In this document: one piece after another, positions 35,494 to 43,881 of the stretch | How the letters are laid out: each line of letters starts with the position of its first letter | Numbering within the stretch: position 1 is the stretch's first letter | Source: Haloferax prahovense DSM 18310 | GTDB taxonomy: Archaea > Halobacteriota > Halobacteria > Halobacteriales > Haloferacaceae | Assembly (NCBI RefSeq): GCF_000336815.1 | Contig: NZ_AOLG01000047.1 | Span: forward strand, 52,135-116,134 | Reading direction: 5' to 3' | Length of the DNA: 64,000 nucleotides | Translations under genes and position numbers: made by a program | The notes under the pieces: model-generated | Database searches by the model: none | What the model saw: the letters and a program-made list of their open reading frames with translations, nothing else | What the model was told of the DNA's origin: nothing

Positions 35494-35895
35494 CGACTCT
35501 CGACGGTCTCAGACCGTCTCTGTCTTCTCTCTCGCCGTCTGCGGCGAGAACGAACCCGCGTTCCTGACTCCCGGTTTGTCCCCGCGCCCGTGACACTCGC
35601 TAGCACCGAGTACGGCGTCGCTCCCCGCCCGTCCCACCCGAGTTCCTTCCTCGTGTTTTCCGGTTTCCCGAACTGTCACTTCATCTCGTCACCGCTCTCG
35701 GCTGGGTTGGTTTACCTCCGTTTTCAGCCCTCGCCGTCCATGCAGCGCATCTCCCGCTCTCGTCGAATTCCCGCCCCACCGAGCGGTCACCACCGCGTCC
35801 GAGATATGCACCCATGTGTATATTTGCCGGTTCCTGAACCCGTCGTTACTGCATAAGGACGGGTTTTTTACCCCCTCGACTCTCTATCATCTTCC
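35494..35895 (+). promoter_or_regulatory. intergenic region upstream of purF with palindromic site at the promoter
   Basis: No credible gene in 400 nt (one 88-aa frame, 35590-35856, lacks typical acidic composition). Near the right end AACCCGTC (35837-35844) and GACGGGTT (35858-35865) are exact inverted 8-nt arms separated by 13 nt; the right arm runs into six T. The TTTTTTA there is centred about 29 nt before the purF ATG and is the best TATA box, so the palindrome would overlap the TATA/BRE position like an operator. Read as RNA it also resembles a terminator hairpin with a U tract. Confidence 0.5.
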
Positions 35896-37377
35896 ATGGT
35901 AACTGGGCGGGACGACTCCCACCACCACATCGGCGGACCGACCGAGAAGTGCGGTGTCGTCGGCGTCGCACTCGGCGGTCGAGACGCCGCACGGCCCCTG
36001 TACTACTCGCTGTACGCCCTCCAGCACCGGGGCCAAGAGTCCGCAGGCATCGTCACCCACGACGGGTTCCAACAGCACAGTCACGTCCAGATGGGTCTCG
36101 TCGGCGACGCGTTCGGTGCCGACGACCTCGACGGCCTGAAGGGCGAGGCGGGCATCGGCCACGTCCGCTACCCCACCGCCGGCGACGTGTCGAAGTCGTG
36201 CGCCCAGCCGTTCGCCGTCTCGTTCAAGTCGGGGTCGCTCGGGCTCGCGCACAACGGTAACCTCGTCAACGCCAACGAACTCCGCGACGAACTGGAGAAC
36301 TTCGGTCACGCCTTCACCTCGACGGGCGACACCGAGGTCATCGCCCACGACCTCGCGCGCAATCTCCTCGAAGAGGACCTCGTCCGTGCCGTCAAGCGGA
36401 CTATGGAGCGCATTCACGGCTCGTACGCGCTCACCATCATGCACGACGAGACGGTCCTCGGCGTGCGTGACCCCGAAGGAAATCGTCCGCTCTGTATCGG
36501 CAAACTCGACGACGGCTACGTGCTCGCCTCCGAGTCGGCAGCCATCGACACGCTCGACGGCGAACTCGTCCGCGACGTGAAACCGGGCGAACTCGTCGTC
36601 CTCAACCCCGACGGAAGCGGCTTCGACTCGTATCAACTGGTCGAACGCGACAACACGGCCCACTGCTTTTTCGAACACATCTACTTCGCCCGCCCGGACT
36701 CCGTGATGAACGACACGCTCGTCTACGAGGTCCGCCGCGGGCTCGGCCGGAAGCTCTGGGAGGAAAACGGCGTCGACACCGACGTGGTCATGCCCGTTCC
36801 CGACTCGGGCCGCGCGTTCGCCTCCGGCTACGCGGAGGCCGCCCAAGAGGACGACGCGACCGTCGAGTTCGCCGAGGGACTGATGAAGAATCGCTACGTC
36901 GGCCGGACGTTCATCATGCCGACTCAGGACGAGCGCGAGCGCGCCGTCCGCCTCAAGCTCAACCCCATCAAGAGCACCGTCGAGGGCAAGTCCGTGACGC
37001 TCATCGACGACAGCATCGTCCGCGGGACGACCTCGAACCAGCTCGTCCAACTGCTGTACGACGCCGGTGCGACCGAGGTCCACATGCGCATCGGCGCGCC
37101 GCCCATCGTCGCGCCCTGTTACATGGGCATCAACATGGCCACCCGCGAGGAACTCATCGCCTCGGACAAGTCCGTCGAGGAGGTCCGCGACACCATCGAC
37201 GCCGACAGTCTCGGCTACCTCTCTATCGACGCCGTCGCCGAAGTGCTCGAAAAGTCCCGCGCCGACCTCTGTCTCGGCTGTGTCACCGGCGAGTACCCGT
37301 ACGACATCGACGGCGAGGAGACCGACCGCGACGTGAGTCGCCCCGTCGTCGGTGCCGAAGTGCCGCTGAGCGACTGA
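35896..37377 (+). CDS. purF: amidophosphoribosyltransferase
   Basis: A 493-aa enzyme that makes phosphoribosylamine from PRPP and glutamine, the first step of purine synthesis. The N-terminal nucleophile Cys is in EKCGVVGVAL (about residue 20), so a short propeptide is likely removed. The PRPP loop VTLIDDSIVRGTTS is at about 370-383. Cys in NTAHCFFEH, APCYMG and DLCLGCVTG are positioned as ligands of the structural 4Fe-4S cluster. Single gene after a possible palindromic operator. Confidence 0.96.
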   Translation: MVTGRDDSHHHIGGPTEKCGVVGVALGGRDAARPLYYSLYALQHRGQESAGIVTHDGFQQHSHVQMGLVGDAFGADDLDGLKGEAGIGHVRYPTAGDVSKSCAQPFAVSFKSGSLGLAHNGNLVNANELRDELENFGHAFTSTGDTEVIAHDLARNLLEEDLVRAVKRTMERIHGSYALTIMHDETVLGVRDPEGNRPLCIGKLDDGYVLASESAAIDTLDGELVRDVKPGELVVLNPDGSGFDSYQLVERDNTAHCFFEHIYFARPDSVMNDTLVYEVRRGLGRKLWEENGVDTDVVMPVPDSGRAFASGYAEAAQEDDATVEFAEGLMKNRYVGRTFIMPTQDERERAVRLKLNPIKSTVEGKSVTLIDDSIVRGTTSNQLVQLLYDAGATEVHMRIGAPPIVAPCYMGINMATREELIASDKSVEEVRDTIDADSLGYLSIDAVAEVLEKSRADLCLGCVTGEYPYDIDGEETDRDVSRPVVGAEVPLSD

Positions 37378-37720
37378 GTCTCACCCGTCTCGTCCCCCCG
37401 ACCCCCGACCTATCGCTCCGTCTGACAGTCACCGGGAGCCTCGATAGCATAATCAACGCGGCCTTTCTTTTCTCTCGCGCCCGTGGTTCGAACTGTACTC
37501 CGACTCGCCGAGGACCGGGTTGCGAGCGGAGTACGGAGTGCGAATCGACGGGGCGGTGGAACGCCGCGGGAGGGCCCGCACGCCCCGTCTCTGTGACCTG
37601 CCGGTCGCACCACGTACTACCGCCCGTCCGAACCAACGGCCCTCGGGCCGCGCCCCGCCGCGGGCGTCGGACGGGTACTCCCTTTGAACGCCGGAGCGGC
37701 GGCGCTCGCCGACTCCCGGC
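37378..37720. other. intergenic region between convergent purF and DUF420 genes
   Basis: 343 nt with no gene I can support. A pyrimidine-rich CTTTCTTTTCTCTC at about 37463-37476, some 85 nt after the purF stop, may serve as its terminator, since archaeal termination often uses T-rich stretches. Frames in the region are short and Arg-rich. Confidence 0.5.
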
Positions 37721-38281
37721 TCAGTAGACGACGTAGAGGAGGGTGTAGACGACGTTTCCGAGGACGAACGAGACGAGCCACAGCGAGGCCGCGACGCGGC
37801 CGAACCGGGCGTGTTCCGTCCCGAAGACCTCGGTTATCGGTCGCGTCAGCGCCAACAGCAGAGCGTAGTAGACGACGGGGACACAGACGACGGCCAAGAG
37901 GATGTGAACCGCCAGCGTCGGGAGGTAGACGAACTGGTAGACCACGTCGGGGCCGGGGAACTCCGCGGTTCCCTGGACGACGACCTTGTAGAGATAGAGG
38001 ACGAGAAACGTCGCAAAGAGGAGGAACGAGGCGAGCATCATACGCCGGTGGCGCTCGATTTCGCCGCGGCGGACGAACCGGACGCCGGCGAGGATGGTGA
38101 CGATGGCGACGGTGCTGATGACCGCGTTCACGTGCGGGATCGCGTTCAGCACGGCCTCGGGAGCAGTCGGAATCGCGGCGCGAGGAATCGCGCCGAGCGC
38201 CGCCCCGAAGACGAGCGCGAGCGACAGCACCGAGAGAATCGCAGTCAGTCCGCGGACGTGGTCGCGTGCTCGGAACTCCAT
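37721..38281 (-). CDS. DUF420 family membrane protein
   Basis: A 186-aa membrane protein with five hydrophobic helices. Characteristic segments are IPHVNAVISTVAIVTILAG, RRGEIERHRRMMLASF, YLPTLAVHILLAVVCVPVVYYAL and HARFGRVAASLWLVSFVLGNVVY. The conserved His residues in helices recall heme-linked membrane proteins; DUF420 genes often sit near cytochrome oxidase assembly genes elsewhere, but not here. Start MEFRARDHVRG at 38281; the longer frame is not conserved-looking. Confidence 0.85.
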   Translation of the reverse strand: MEFRARDHVRGLTAILSVLSLALVFGAALGAIPRAAIPTAPEAVLNAIPHVNAVISTVAIVTILAGVRFVRRGEIERHRRMMLASFLLFATFLVLYLYKVVVQGTAEFPGPDVVYQFVYLPTLAVHILLAVVCVPVVYYALLLALTRPITEVFGTEHARFGRVAASLWLVSFVLGNVVYTLLYVVY

Positions 38282-38424
38282 AGGCGTATCCCGGTGCTGC
38301 GAGGCCAAAATCGTTCTGTCGCCCGCCCGCGGCACGGCGCCTGCAAACGCCCGACATTGCCGAGTCGAAAGGAAAGTCATTTAAATTACCGCGGGGTAAA
38401 CGAGAGTGCAGCAAGACACAGCGA

Positions 38425-38509
38425 GCGTGGGTAGCCAAGCCAGGCCAACGGCGCAGCGTTGAGGGCGCTGTCCTGTAGAGGTCCGCCGGTTCAAATCCGG
38501 TCCCACGCA
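38425..38509 (+). tRNA. tRNA-Leu (anticodon GAG)
   Basis: An 85-nt class II tRNA: acceptor stem GCGTGGG/CCCACGC with discriminator A, D stem GCC/GGC, anticodon stem CAGCG/CGCTG with loop TTGAGGG (anticodon GAG, reads CUC/CUU), a long variable arm, and T arm GCCGG-TTCAAAT-CCGGT. The 3' CCA is not encoded. No intron. A TTTAAAT box at about 38381-38387 upstream is its likely promoter. The 231 nt that follow contain no gene I can support. Confidence 0.95.
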
Positions 38510-38740
38510 TCGCAAGATGCAGGTGACGTCCCTACACGGACATCACCCACGCACAATCCTTCCACGAAACTACATCCCTGAGAGATTCCTCTCTGGGTTT
38601 CTCTGCCCTGCTCCTCGCTGAGGAACACCTCTCTGAACGTCTCGTTATTCACCGGCCAGCGACCGTGCCGCCGCCGACTTCGACCATCGACCGCCGTCCC
38701 GTGCCGCGAGTTTAAAAGGGTCGAACGAGTAACACGCGGC

Positions 38741-39262
38741 ATGGCCAAGTACTCGACGAACCGGGGCGGTGGCGGCGGCGACGGCGACAGTTGCGAACTC
38801 TGCGGTCGCAGCACCGCGAAGCTCCGGCGCGCGAACGTGGCCGGCGCGGACCTGTTGGTCTGTCCGGACTGCGCGCCGCACGGCGAGAACCGCCACGCGG
38901 ACCGAAAAAACGAGTCGACCGACGCCTCGCGCGACGGCTCCGAGCGGAACCGCAAGAAGCGCGCCGCCCAGCGCACCGCCAAGATGTACGACAGCGCGAA
39001 GGGAGACTCCAAACACTGGGAGGAAAAGGGGACGAACTACGAGAAAGACCGGCTCCCCTACCTCGTCTCCGGTTACGGCGGCGTCGTCGAGTCCGCCCGG
39101 CAGGACGCCGGCCTCCAACTCTCCGACCTCGCCGACGAACTCGAACTCGACGAGAAGCAACTGCTCGCCATCGAACAGGGCCGGGCCACGCGGGCGAACA
39201 TCGGCGGCTCGGCCATCCGCGCGCTCGAAGAGCGCCTCGGCGTGACCCTCGTCGACGAGTAG
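38741..39262 (+). CDS. multiprotein bridging factor 1 (MBF1) family transcription factor
   Basis: A 173-aa archaeal MBF1: N-terminal zinc ribbon with CELCGRS (about 18-24) and CPDCAPHG (about 46-53), a basic linker (60-100) and a C-terminal Cro-type HTH LQLSDLADELELDEKQLLAIEQGRATRANIGGSAIRALEERLGV. Archaeal MBF1 associates with the translating ribosome and perhaps TBP. GTTTAAAAGG box at about 38710-38719 places the transcript start close to ATG 38741. Confidence 0.93.
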   Translation: MAKYSTNRGGGGGDGDSCELCGRSTAKLRRANVAGADLLVCPDCAPHGENRHADRKNESTDASRDGSERNRKKRAAQRTAKMYDSAKGDSKHWEEKGTNYEKDRLPYLVSGYGGVVESARQDAGLQLSDLADELELDEKQLLAIEQGRATRANIGGSAIRALEERLGVTLVDE

Positions 39263-39297
39263 CACGATTTTTCTCGGTCGGGCGTCTCGACGCGCAT

Positions 39298-40488
39298 ATG
39301 TCCGACTCACTCGCACCCGAGTCCCCGACGGTCCGGGCGTTCGACGCGACGGTGACGCGCGTCGACGGTCGGTCGGTCGTCCTCGACGAGACGTACTTCT
39401 ACCCCGAAGGCGGCGGTCAGCCCGCCGACCGCGGTGTTCTCGGCGGCGTCGCCGTCGAACACGTCCGAAGCGAAGCCGACGGAACGATCGTCCACGACCT
39501 CGCGGCCGACCCCGACTTCGGCGTCGGCGACGAGGTGACCGGCGTCGTCGACGACGACTTCCGGACGTACTGTATGCGGGCGCACACCGCGAGTCACGTC
39601 CTCTACGGCGCGGGTCGCCGCATCTTCGACGACCTCGGCTACGGCGGCTTCGACATCTCCGCGGAGAAGGTCCGCGTCGATTTCGAGACCTCGACCGAGG
39701 TCGACGACGACGCGCTCGTCGAACTGGAGCGTCTCGTCAATCGAGCGGTGTGGGACAGCCGCGAGGTGTCGTGGGAGGAGATTCCCGTCTCGGAGGCCCG
39801 CGAGCGCGAGGAAATCGCGTTCAACGTCAAGACCGAGGAGGGCGTCTTTGCCGAGTCCGAAACCGTCCGGGTCGTCTCCATCGACGGCTGGGACTGGGCG
39901 GCCTGCGGCGGGACGCACGTCTCGAACACCGTCGAAATCGGGTCGGTCGAGGTGCTCGGTCGGTCGAACCCCGGCGAGGGACTCACCCGCGTCGAGTTCG
40001 CGGTCGGTGCCTCAGCTATCGACCGCCGTGCCGCAGTTCGAACGTCCGCCTACGAGGCCGCCCGAGCGCTCGGAACGAACCTCGACGGTCTCGGAGAGTC
40101 AGCCGCCACTGTCGCGGCCGCGCGCGAAGAACTGGAATCCGAACTCGCCGACCTGAAGTCCGAGGTACTGCGCTCCCGACTTGCGGACTTCGAGACGGTC
40201 GAACGCGACGGACTGACGTGGCGGGTCGGTGCGGTCTCCGGCTTCGACGCGAACGAGGTCGGCGACGCGGCCAAGGAGGCCCGCGACGGTGCGGACGTGG
40301 TCGTCGCCGTCGGCGAGTCCGACACGCCGTTCGTCGTCGTCGCTAGCGCCGGCGACGCGGCCGCCGGCGACGTCGTCGCCGAGGTGACAGGCGAGTTCGG
40401 CGGCGGCGGCGGCGGCGGGCCGACCTTCGCGCAGGGCGGCGGTCTCGGCGCGCCGGCCGACGAGGTGCTGGCGTACTTACGCGACTGA
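39298..40488 (+). CDS. alaX: alanyl-tRNA editing protein AlaX, long form
   Basis: A 396-aa trans-editing hydrolase that removes Ser or Gly from tRNA-Ala. Zinc motifs HTASHVLYGAG (HxxxH, about 98-108) and CGGTHVSN (CxxxH, about 203-210) are intact. The C-terminus has a DHHA1-like domain with the glycine tract GEFGGGGGGGPTFAQGGG, which marks the long AlaX form. The start is ATG 39298. Confidence 0.92.
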   Translation: MSDSLAPESPTVRAFDATVTRVDGRSVVLDETYFYPEGGGQPADRGVLGGVAVEHVRSEADGTIVHDLAADPDFGVGDEVTGVVDDDFRTYCMRAHTASHVLYGAGRRIFDDLGYGGFDISAEKVRVDFETSTEVDDDALVELERLVNRAVWDSREVSWEEIPVSEAREREEIAFNVKTEEGVFAESETVRVVSIDGWDWAACGGTHVSNTVEIGSVEVLGRSNPGEGLTRVEFAVGASAIDRRAAVRTSAYEAARALGTNLDGLGESAATVAAAREELESELADLKSEVLRSRLADFETVERDGLTWRVGAVSGFDANEVGDAAKEARDGADVVVAVGESDTPFVVVASAGDAAAGDVVAEVTGEFGGGGGGGPTFAQGGGLGAPADEVLAYLRD

Positions 40489-40582
40489 GTTGACTCTGAC
40501 CACCGATACTGTGGCGTGCTGACGCCCGACGGACGACCGGCGGTTCAATCATCTTTTTCAATGATGGTCCGTACTCATCACC

Positions 40583-41728
40583 ATGGAAACCGTAGGGTCT
40601 GCCACGGGTCTGACCGACGAGCAACGGGCCATCCGCGACGTGGTCCACGAGTTCGCCGTCGAGGAGATTCGCCCGACCGCGCGCGAGGCCGACGAGACGG
40701 AGACGTTCCCGGAGGACGTGTGGGACGGCCTCGCCGAACTCGACCTGACCGGTCTGACCGTCCCCGAGGAGTACGGTGGGTTCGGCGCCGACCGCGCCAC
40801 CTACGCCGTCGTCAACGAGGAGGTCGCCTACGGCCAACTCGCCGTTGCGACCGCGCTCTCCGTGCACTGTCTCGCGACCGAGTGCATCGCCGAGTTCGCT
40901 ACCGAGGAACAGAAGGAAACGTGGCTCCCCGAGATGGCTCGCGGCCGGCCGGTCGGCATGTTCGGACTCTCCGAACCGGACGCCGGGTCGAACCCCGCGG
41001 AGATGTCGACGGTCGCCCGACGAGAGGGCGACGAGTACGTCATCAACGGCAAAAAGCAGTGGATAACGAACGGCCAGCGCGGCGGCGTCTGCATCCTCTT
41101 CGCCAAGACCGACCCCGACGACCCGTCGTCGGTCACGCAGTTCCTCGTCCCGAAGGAGGCCGGCTACGAGGTCGGCAAGAAAGAGGAAAAACTCGGCCTC
41201 CGCGCCTCCGACACGACGGCGCTCCTCTTCGACGACGTTCGCATCCCTGCGGAAAACCGACTCACCGAGGAGGGCAAGGGACTCTCCGCCGCCTTCCGCA
41301 TTCTGACCGGCGGCCGAATCGGCATCGCCTCGCAGGCCGTGGGACTCGCGCAGGCCGCGCTCGACGACGCCATCGACTACGCGAACGAGCGCGAGCAGTT
41401 CGACAACCCCATCTCGAAGATTCAGGCGATTCGCCACAAAATCGCCGACATGGGCACGCAGGTCCACGCCTCGCGGATGCTCGTCCGCGAGGCCGCTCGC
41501 GTCGCCGACGCCGGCGACGACCCGCGGACCGCGGCGTCCATCGCGAAGTACTTCGCCAGCGAGGCCGCGGTCGACGTGACGAACGAGGCGGTGCAGGTCC
41601 ACGGCGGCTACGGCTACACCACCGACTTCGACGTGGAACGCTACTACCGCGACTCGAAGATTACGACCATCTACGAGGGGACCAGCGAGATTCAAAAGGA
41701 GATTATCGCGCGGTCGCTCCTCGACTGA
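40583..41728 (+). CDS. acyl-CoA dehydrogenase
   Basis: A 381-aa flavoprotein. Signature blocks: LSEPDAGSNPAEMSTVARR and YVINGKKQWITNG (substrate/FAD region), GLRASDTTALLFDDVRIP, ARVADAGDDPRTAASIAKYFASEAA, VQVHGGYGYTTDFDVERYYRDSKITTIYEGTSEIQ with the catalytic Glu in the last block. It would reduce ETF, whose genes are at 24-28.6 kb, and so feed the FixC quinone oxidoreductase. Single gene. Confidence 0.93.
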   Translation: METVGSATGLTDEQRAIRDVVHEFAVEEIRPTAREADETETFPEDVWDGLAELDLTGLTVPEEYGGFGADRATYAVVNEEVAYGQLAVATALSVHCLATECIAEFATEEQKETWLPEMARGRPVGMFGLSEPDAGSNPAEMSTVARREGDEYVINGKKQWITNGQRGGVCILFAKTDPDDPSSVTQFLVPKEAGYEVGKKEEKLGLRASDTTALLFDDVRIPAENRLTEEGKGLSAAFRILTGGRIGIASQAVGLAQAALDDAIDYANEREQFDNPISKIQAIRHKIADMGTQVHASRMLVREAARVADAGDDPRTAASIAKYFASEAAVDVTNEAVQVHGGYGYTTDFDVERYYRDSKITTIYEGTSEIQKEIIARSLLD

Positions 41729-41767
41729 AGGGGCGAGCCAGCCCGCTTTTTCACCCGGTCGGGTCGC

Positions 41768-42181
41768 TCACGGACTCCGGGCGAGCGTCGGCAGTCCCCG
41801 CTCGCGGACGACGTCGACCGCGGCGACGCCCGCGAGGAAGATACATCCGACGAGCGTCACCCACGCGCCCGCCGCCGAGACGAACGTCTCGTCCCACAGT
41901 TGGATGAACCGCAGGACTGCGACGGTCCCGACGACGCCGACGACGAGTTCCGCGCGGCGGGACCGCCGTCCGGCGAGCGCGGCCACGGAGAGCAGGACGA
42001 CTGTCGGGAGGAGGACGATGCCGTGGACGAGCTCCAGACCGTTTCCCATGCCGCCGTAGTAGACGGAGATAACCGGACCTTCGTGGGCTGGGTCGACCTG
42101 TATCCACGGGAGGAAGACGCCGGCCGCGACGACGAGCGACGGGAGGACTGGGGCGAGGCGTTCGCGGAGCGGAGATGCCAT
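41768..42181 (-). CDS. small multi-pass membrane protein, unknown
   Basis: A 137-aa protein with about four hydrophobic segments (LVVAAGVFLPWIQV, VHGIVLLPTVVLLSVAAL, VVGVVGTVAVLRFIQLW, WVTLVGCIFLAGVAAVDVV). I do not recognise a named family. It is divergent from the HAD-phosphatase gene at 42257 and convergent with the acyl-CoA dehydrogenase gene, whose stop is 40 nt away. Confidence 0.7.
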   Translation of the reverse strand: MASPLRERLAPVLPSLVVAAGVFLPWIQVDPAHEGPVISVYYGGMGNGLELVHGIVLLPTVVLLSVAALAGRRSRRAELVVGVVGTVAVLRFIQLWDETFVSAAGAWVTLVGCIFLAGVAAVDVVRERGLPTLARSP

Positions 42182-42256
42182 ATCGGAGGCGACGCCGGTT
42201 TTCCGTATAGGCCTTCTCCCGAAGCGTCTTTTCCCCGCGGTTCCCTACTGCGGGCA

Positions 42257-42811
42257 ATGACGCTCCCCGACCTCTCGGCGTTCGACGCCGTCGTCTACGA
42301 CCTCGACGGCACGCTCGTTAACCTCCGCGTCGACTGGGACGACGCCGCCAGCGACGCCGCAGCCGTCCTGCGCGACGCTGGCGTCGACGCCGACTCGCTG
42401 GACCTCTGGAAGATGCTCGACGCGGCCGACGAGGCCGGCGTCCGCGACGAACTGGAGCGGGAGCTCGCGGCGCACGAGCGAGAGGGCGCGTGGGTCTCCG
42501 ACCGTCTCCCGCTCGCGGACTACCTCGCTGACGACGGCGTCCCCTCCGGCGTCTGCTCGCTCAACGCCGAGGACGCCTGCCGGGTCGCGCTCGACGTGCA
42601 CGACCTCACGGGGCACGTCGACGCCGTCGTCGGCCGCGACACCGTGGCGACCCGCAAGCCCGACCCGGAGCCGTTGCTCGCGACGCTCGAACGGATGGCG
42701 GTCGACCCCGACTCGGCCGTGTTCGTCGGCGATTCCGGTCGCGACGAGGTGACCGCCGACCGCGCGGGCGTCGCCTTCAGATACGTCGACGGCGGCCCGT
42801 CGGGCGTCTGA
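42257..42811 (+). CDS. HAD-superfamily phosphatase
   Basis: A 184-aa HAD hydrolase. Motif I VVYDLDGTLV (about 12-21), motif II GVCSLN (about 98-103), motif III lysine in TRKPDPEPL (about 132-140), motif IV VFVGDSGRDEV (about 155-165). The cap is a helical C1 type. Likely a phosphoglycolate phosphatase-like enzyme; substrate not predictable. Start ATG 42257 is where motif-bearing sequence begins; a longer upstream frame is the shadow of the gene on the other strand. Confidence 0.87.
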   Translation: MTLPDLSAFDAVVYDLDGTLVNLRVDWDDAASDAAAVLRDAGVDADSLDLWKMLDAADEAGVRDELERELAAHEREGAWVSDRLPLADYLADDGVPSGVCSLNAEDACRVALDVHDLTGHVDAVVGRDTVATRKPDPEPLLATLERMAVDPDSAVFVGDSGRDEVTADRAGVAFRYVDGGPSGV

Positions 42812-43005
42812 GACGAGGCTCTGAGGAAGCAGAAATCGAGAGATGCAGGGCGAACAGGCGGCACGTTCGCTCCGCCGGACGGCGTGCCGCGCTCCCGCGT
42901 CTCGCCCGGCGGCGATGCTCAACGCACGGGGGCGCTGGCCGCGGAATCGGTGATAAACCTCCGCTCCGGCGCGGCCGTTAAGCCCGCCGAGTCCTACGGT
43001 CACGC

Positions 43006-43419
43006 ATGGGATTTCCGGTCTCGTACTACTGTCCGCACTGCGGCGCGGTCGTCGAACTCGAACGCGACGGCTACCTGGCCGACAAGTCGGTGACGCCGTA
43101 CCCGCTCGAAGGCTGGTCGTACGCCGACCCGACCGACGACTTCGAAGACGCCGAGGGCGTCCGGTTCGCCTGCGGCGAGAGCGACGCCCCCGGCCTGTCG
43201 TGGACCGGTGACGTGGTCGATGCCGACGACGTGGAGAACCCCACGCTGGCGTCGCCGTGCGGCCGCGAGTTCTACCTCTCGTTCGTCAGATACGAGAATG
43301 GCCGCGAGGTCGAAGCCGTCCCCGAGAGCGACTACGTCGTCATCGGCGGGGGAGGCCCGTCCGGTCCGTCGGGCCCACGAGGTCCGGACGCGGGGCCGCG
43401 CGGTCCCGACGGGTTCTGA
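43006..43419 (+). CDS. zinc-ribbon protein with collagen-like Gly-Pro tail
   Basis: A 137-aa protein: a zinc knuckle YYCPHCGAVVE (residues about 8-18), a middle domain with Cys in FACGESDAP and SPCGREFYL that could complete the metal site, and a tail (about 115-137) of Gly-x-y repeats: GGPSGPSGPRGPDAGPRGPDG. The tail is unusual; Gly-Pro-x triplets are the collagen pattern. I do not recognise the family. A second small membrane protein gene follows after 92 nt. Confidence 0.75.
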   Translation: MGFPVSYYCPHCGAVVELERDGYLADKSVTPYPLEGWSYADPTDDFEDAEGVRFACGESDAPGLSWTGDVVDADDVENPTLASPCGREFYLSFVRYENGREVEAVPESDYVVIGGGGPSGPSGPRGPDAGPRGPDGF

Positions 43420-43511
43420 GTCTTCGGGAGCCTCCGCGCCCGCGACGTACGTCCGAGTCGTGCGAACGCGCGTCACTCCGTATTCAATAGCTCACGCGTC
43501 GACTATCTATC

Positions 43512-43859
43512 ATGGTTCCCATTCAGTCCACGTTCGGTCTCGGTGACGCGCTGTTCTTCGTCCCGTTCGTCGTCATCGCCGTCGTCATCTTCGCGTTCGC
43601 CGGCGCGGTGGTCTACCTCGAACACAGAAAGGAGATGGCGCTCATCGAGAGCGGCCACTACGACGAGGTCGGCCGCGACTCGCGGGCGTGGATTCTCGGC
43701 GGCGGCCTGCTCGTCCTCGCGCTCGGCCTCGGAAGCGTCGTCTCGGCGCTCCTCTCCGGCGGCGCGGTCGGCGACGGCGTGACCGCGGTCTTCGTCGGTC
43801 TCGCGGCGCTCGCGTACTACTTCTACAAGCGCCGCACGGTCGGAACGACCGCCGCCTGA
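43512..43859 (+). CDS. small three-helix membrane protein, unknown
   Basis: A 115-aa protein. Helix 1 LFFVPFVVIAVVIFAFAGAVVYL, a cytoplasmic-looking loop EHRKEMALIESGHYDEVGRDS, helix 2 AWILGGGLLVLALGLGSVVSALL, helix 3 GVTAVFVGLAALAYYFY, and a short basic end. The loop EMALIESGHYDE is reminiscent of DUF6249-like proteins, but I am not certain. Convergent with rtcB. Confidence 0.75.
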   Translation: MVPIQSTFGLGDALFFVPFVVIAVVIFAFAGAVVYLEHRKEMALIESGHYDEVGRDSRAWILGGGLLVLALGLGSVVSALLSGGAVGDGVTAVFVGLAALAYYFYKRRTVGTTAA

Positions 43860-43881
43860 GCCGCGAACACGGGTCGGGAGC

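Noticed and set aside
35590..35856. 88-aa frame upstream of purF
   Set aside because: Composition is basic and Ser/Pro-rich, unlike this organism, and it overlaps the promoter and palindrome of purF.
35837..35870. Simple rpl37e terminator at the purF palindrome
   Set aside because: It is 344 nt past the rpl37e stop and sits exactly at the purF promoter, so an operator is the better reading, though not proven.
38491..39012. Minus-strand frame overlapping the tRNA-Leu 3' end and MBF1
   Set aside because: Overlaps a tRNA and a well-supported gene on the other strand; no recognisable protein features.
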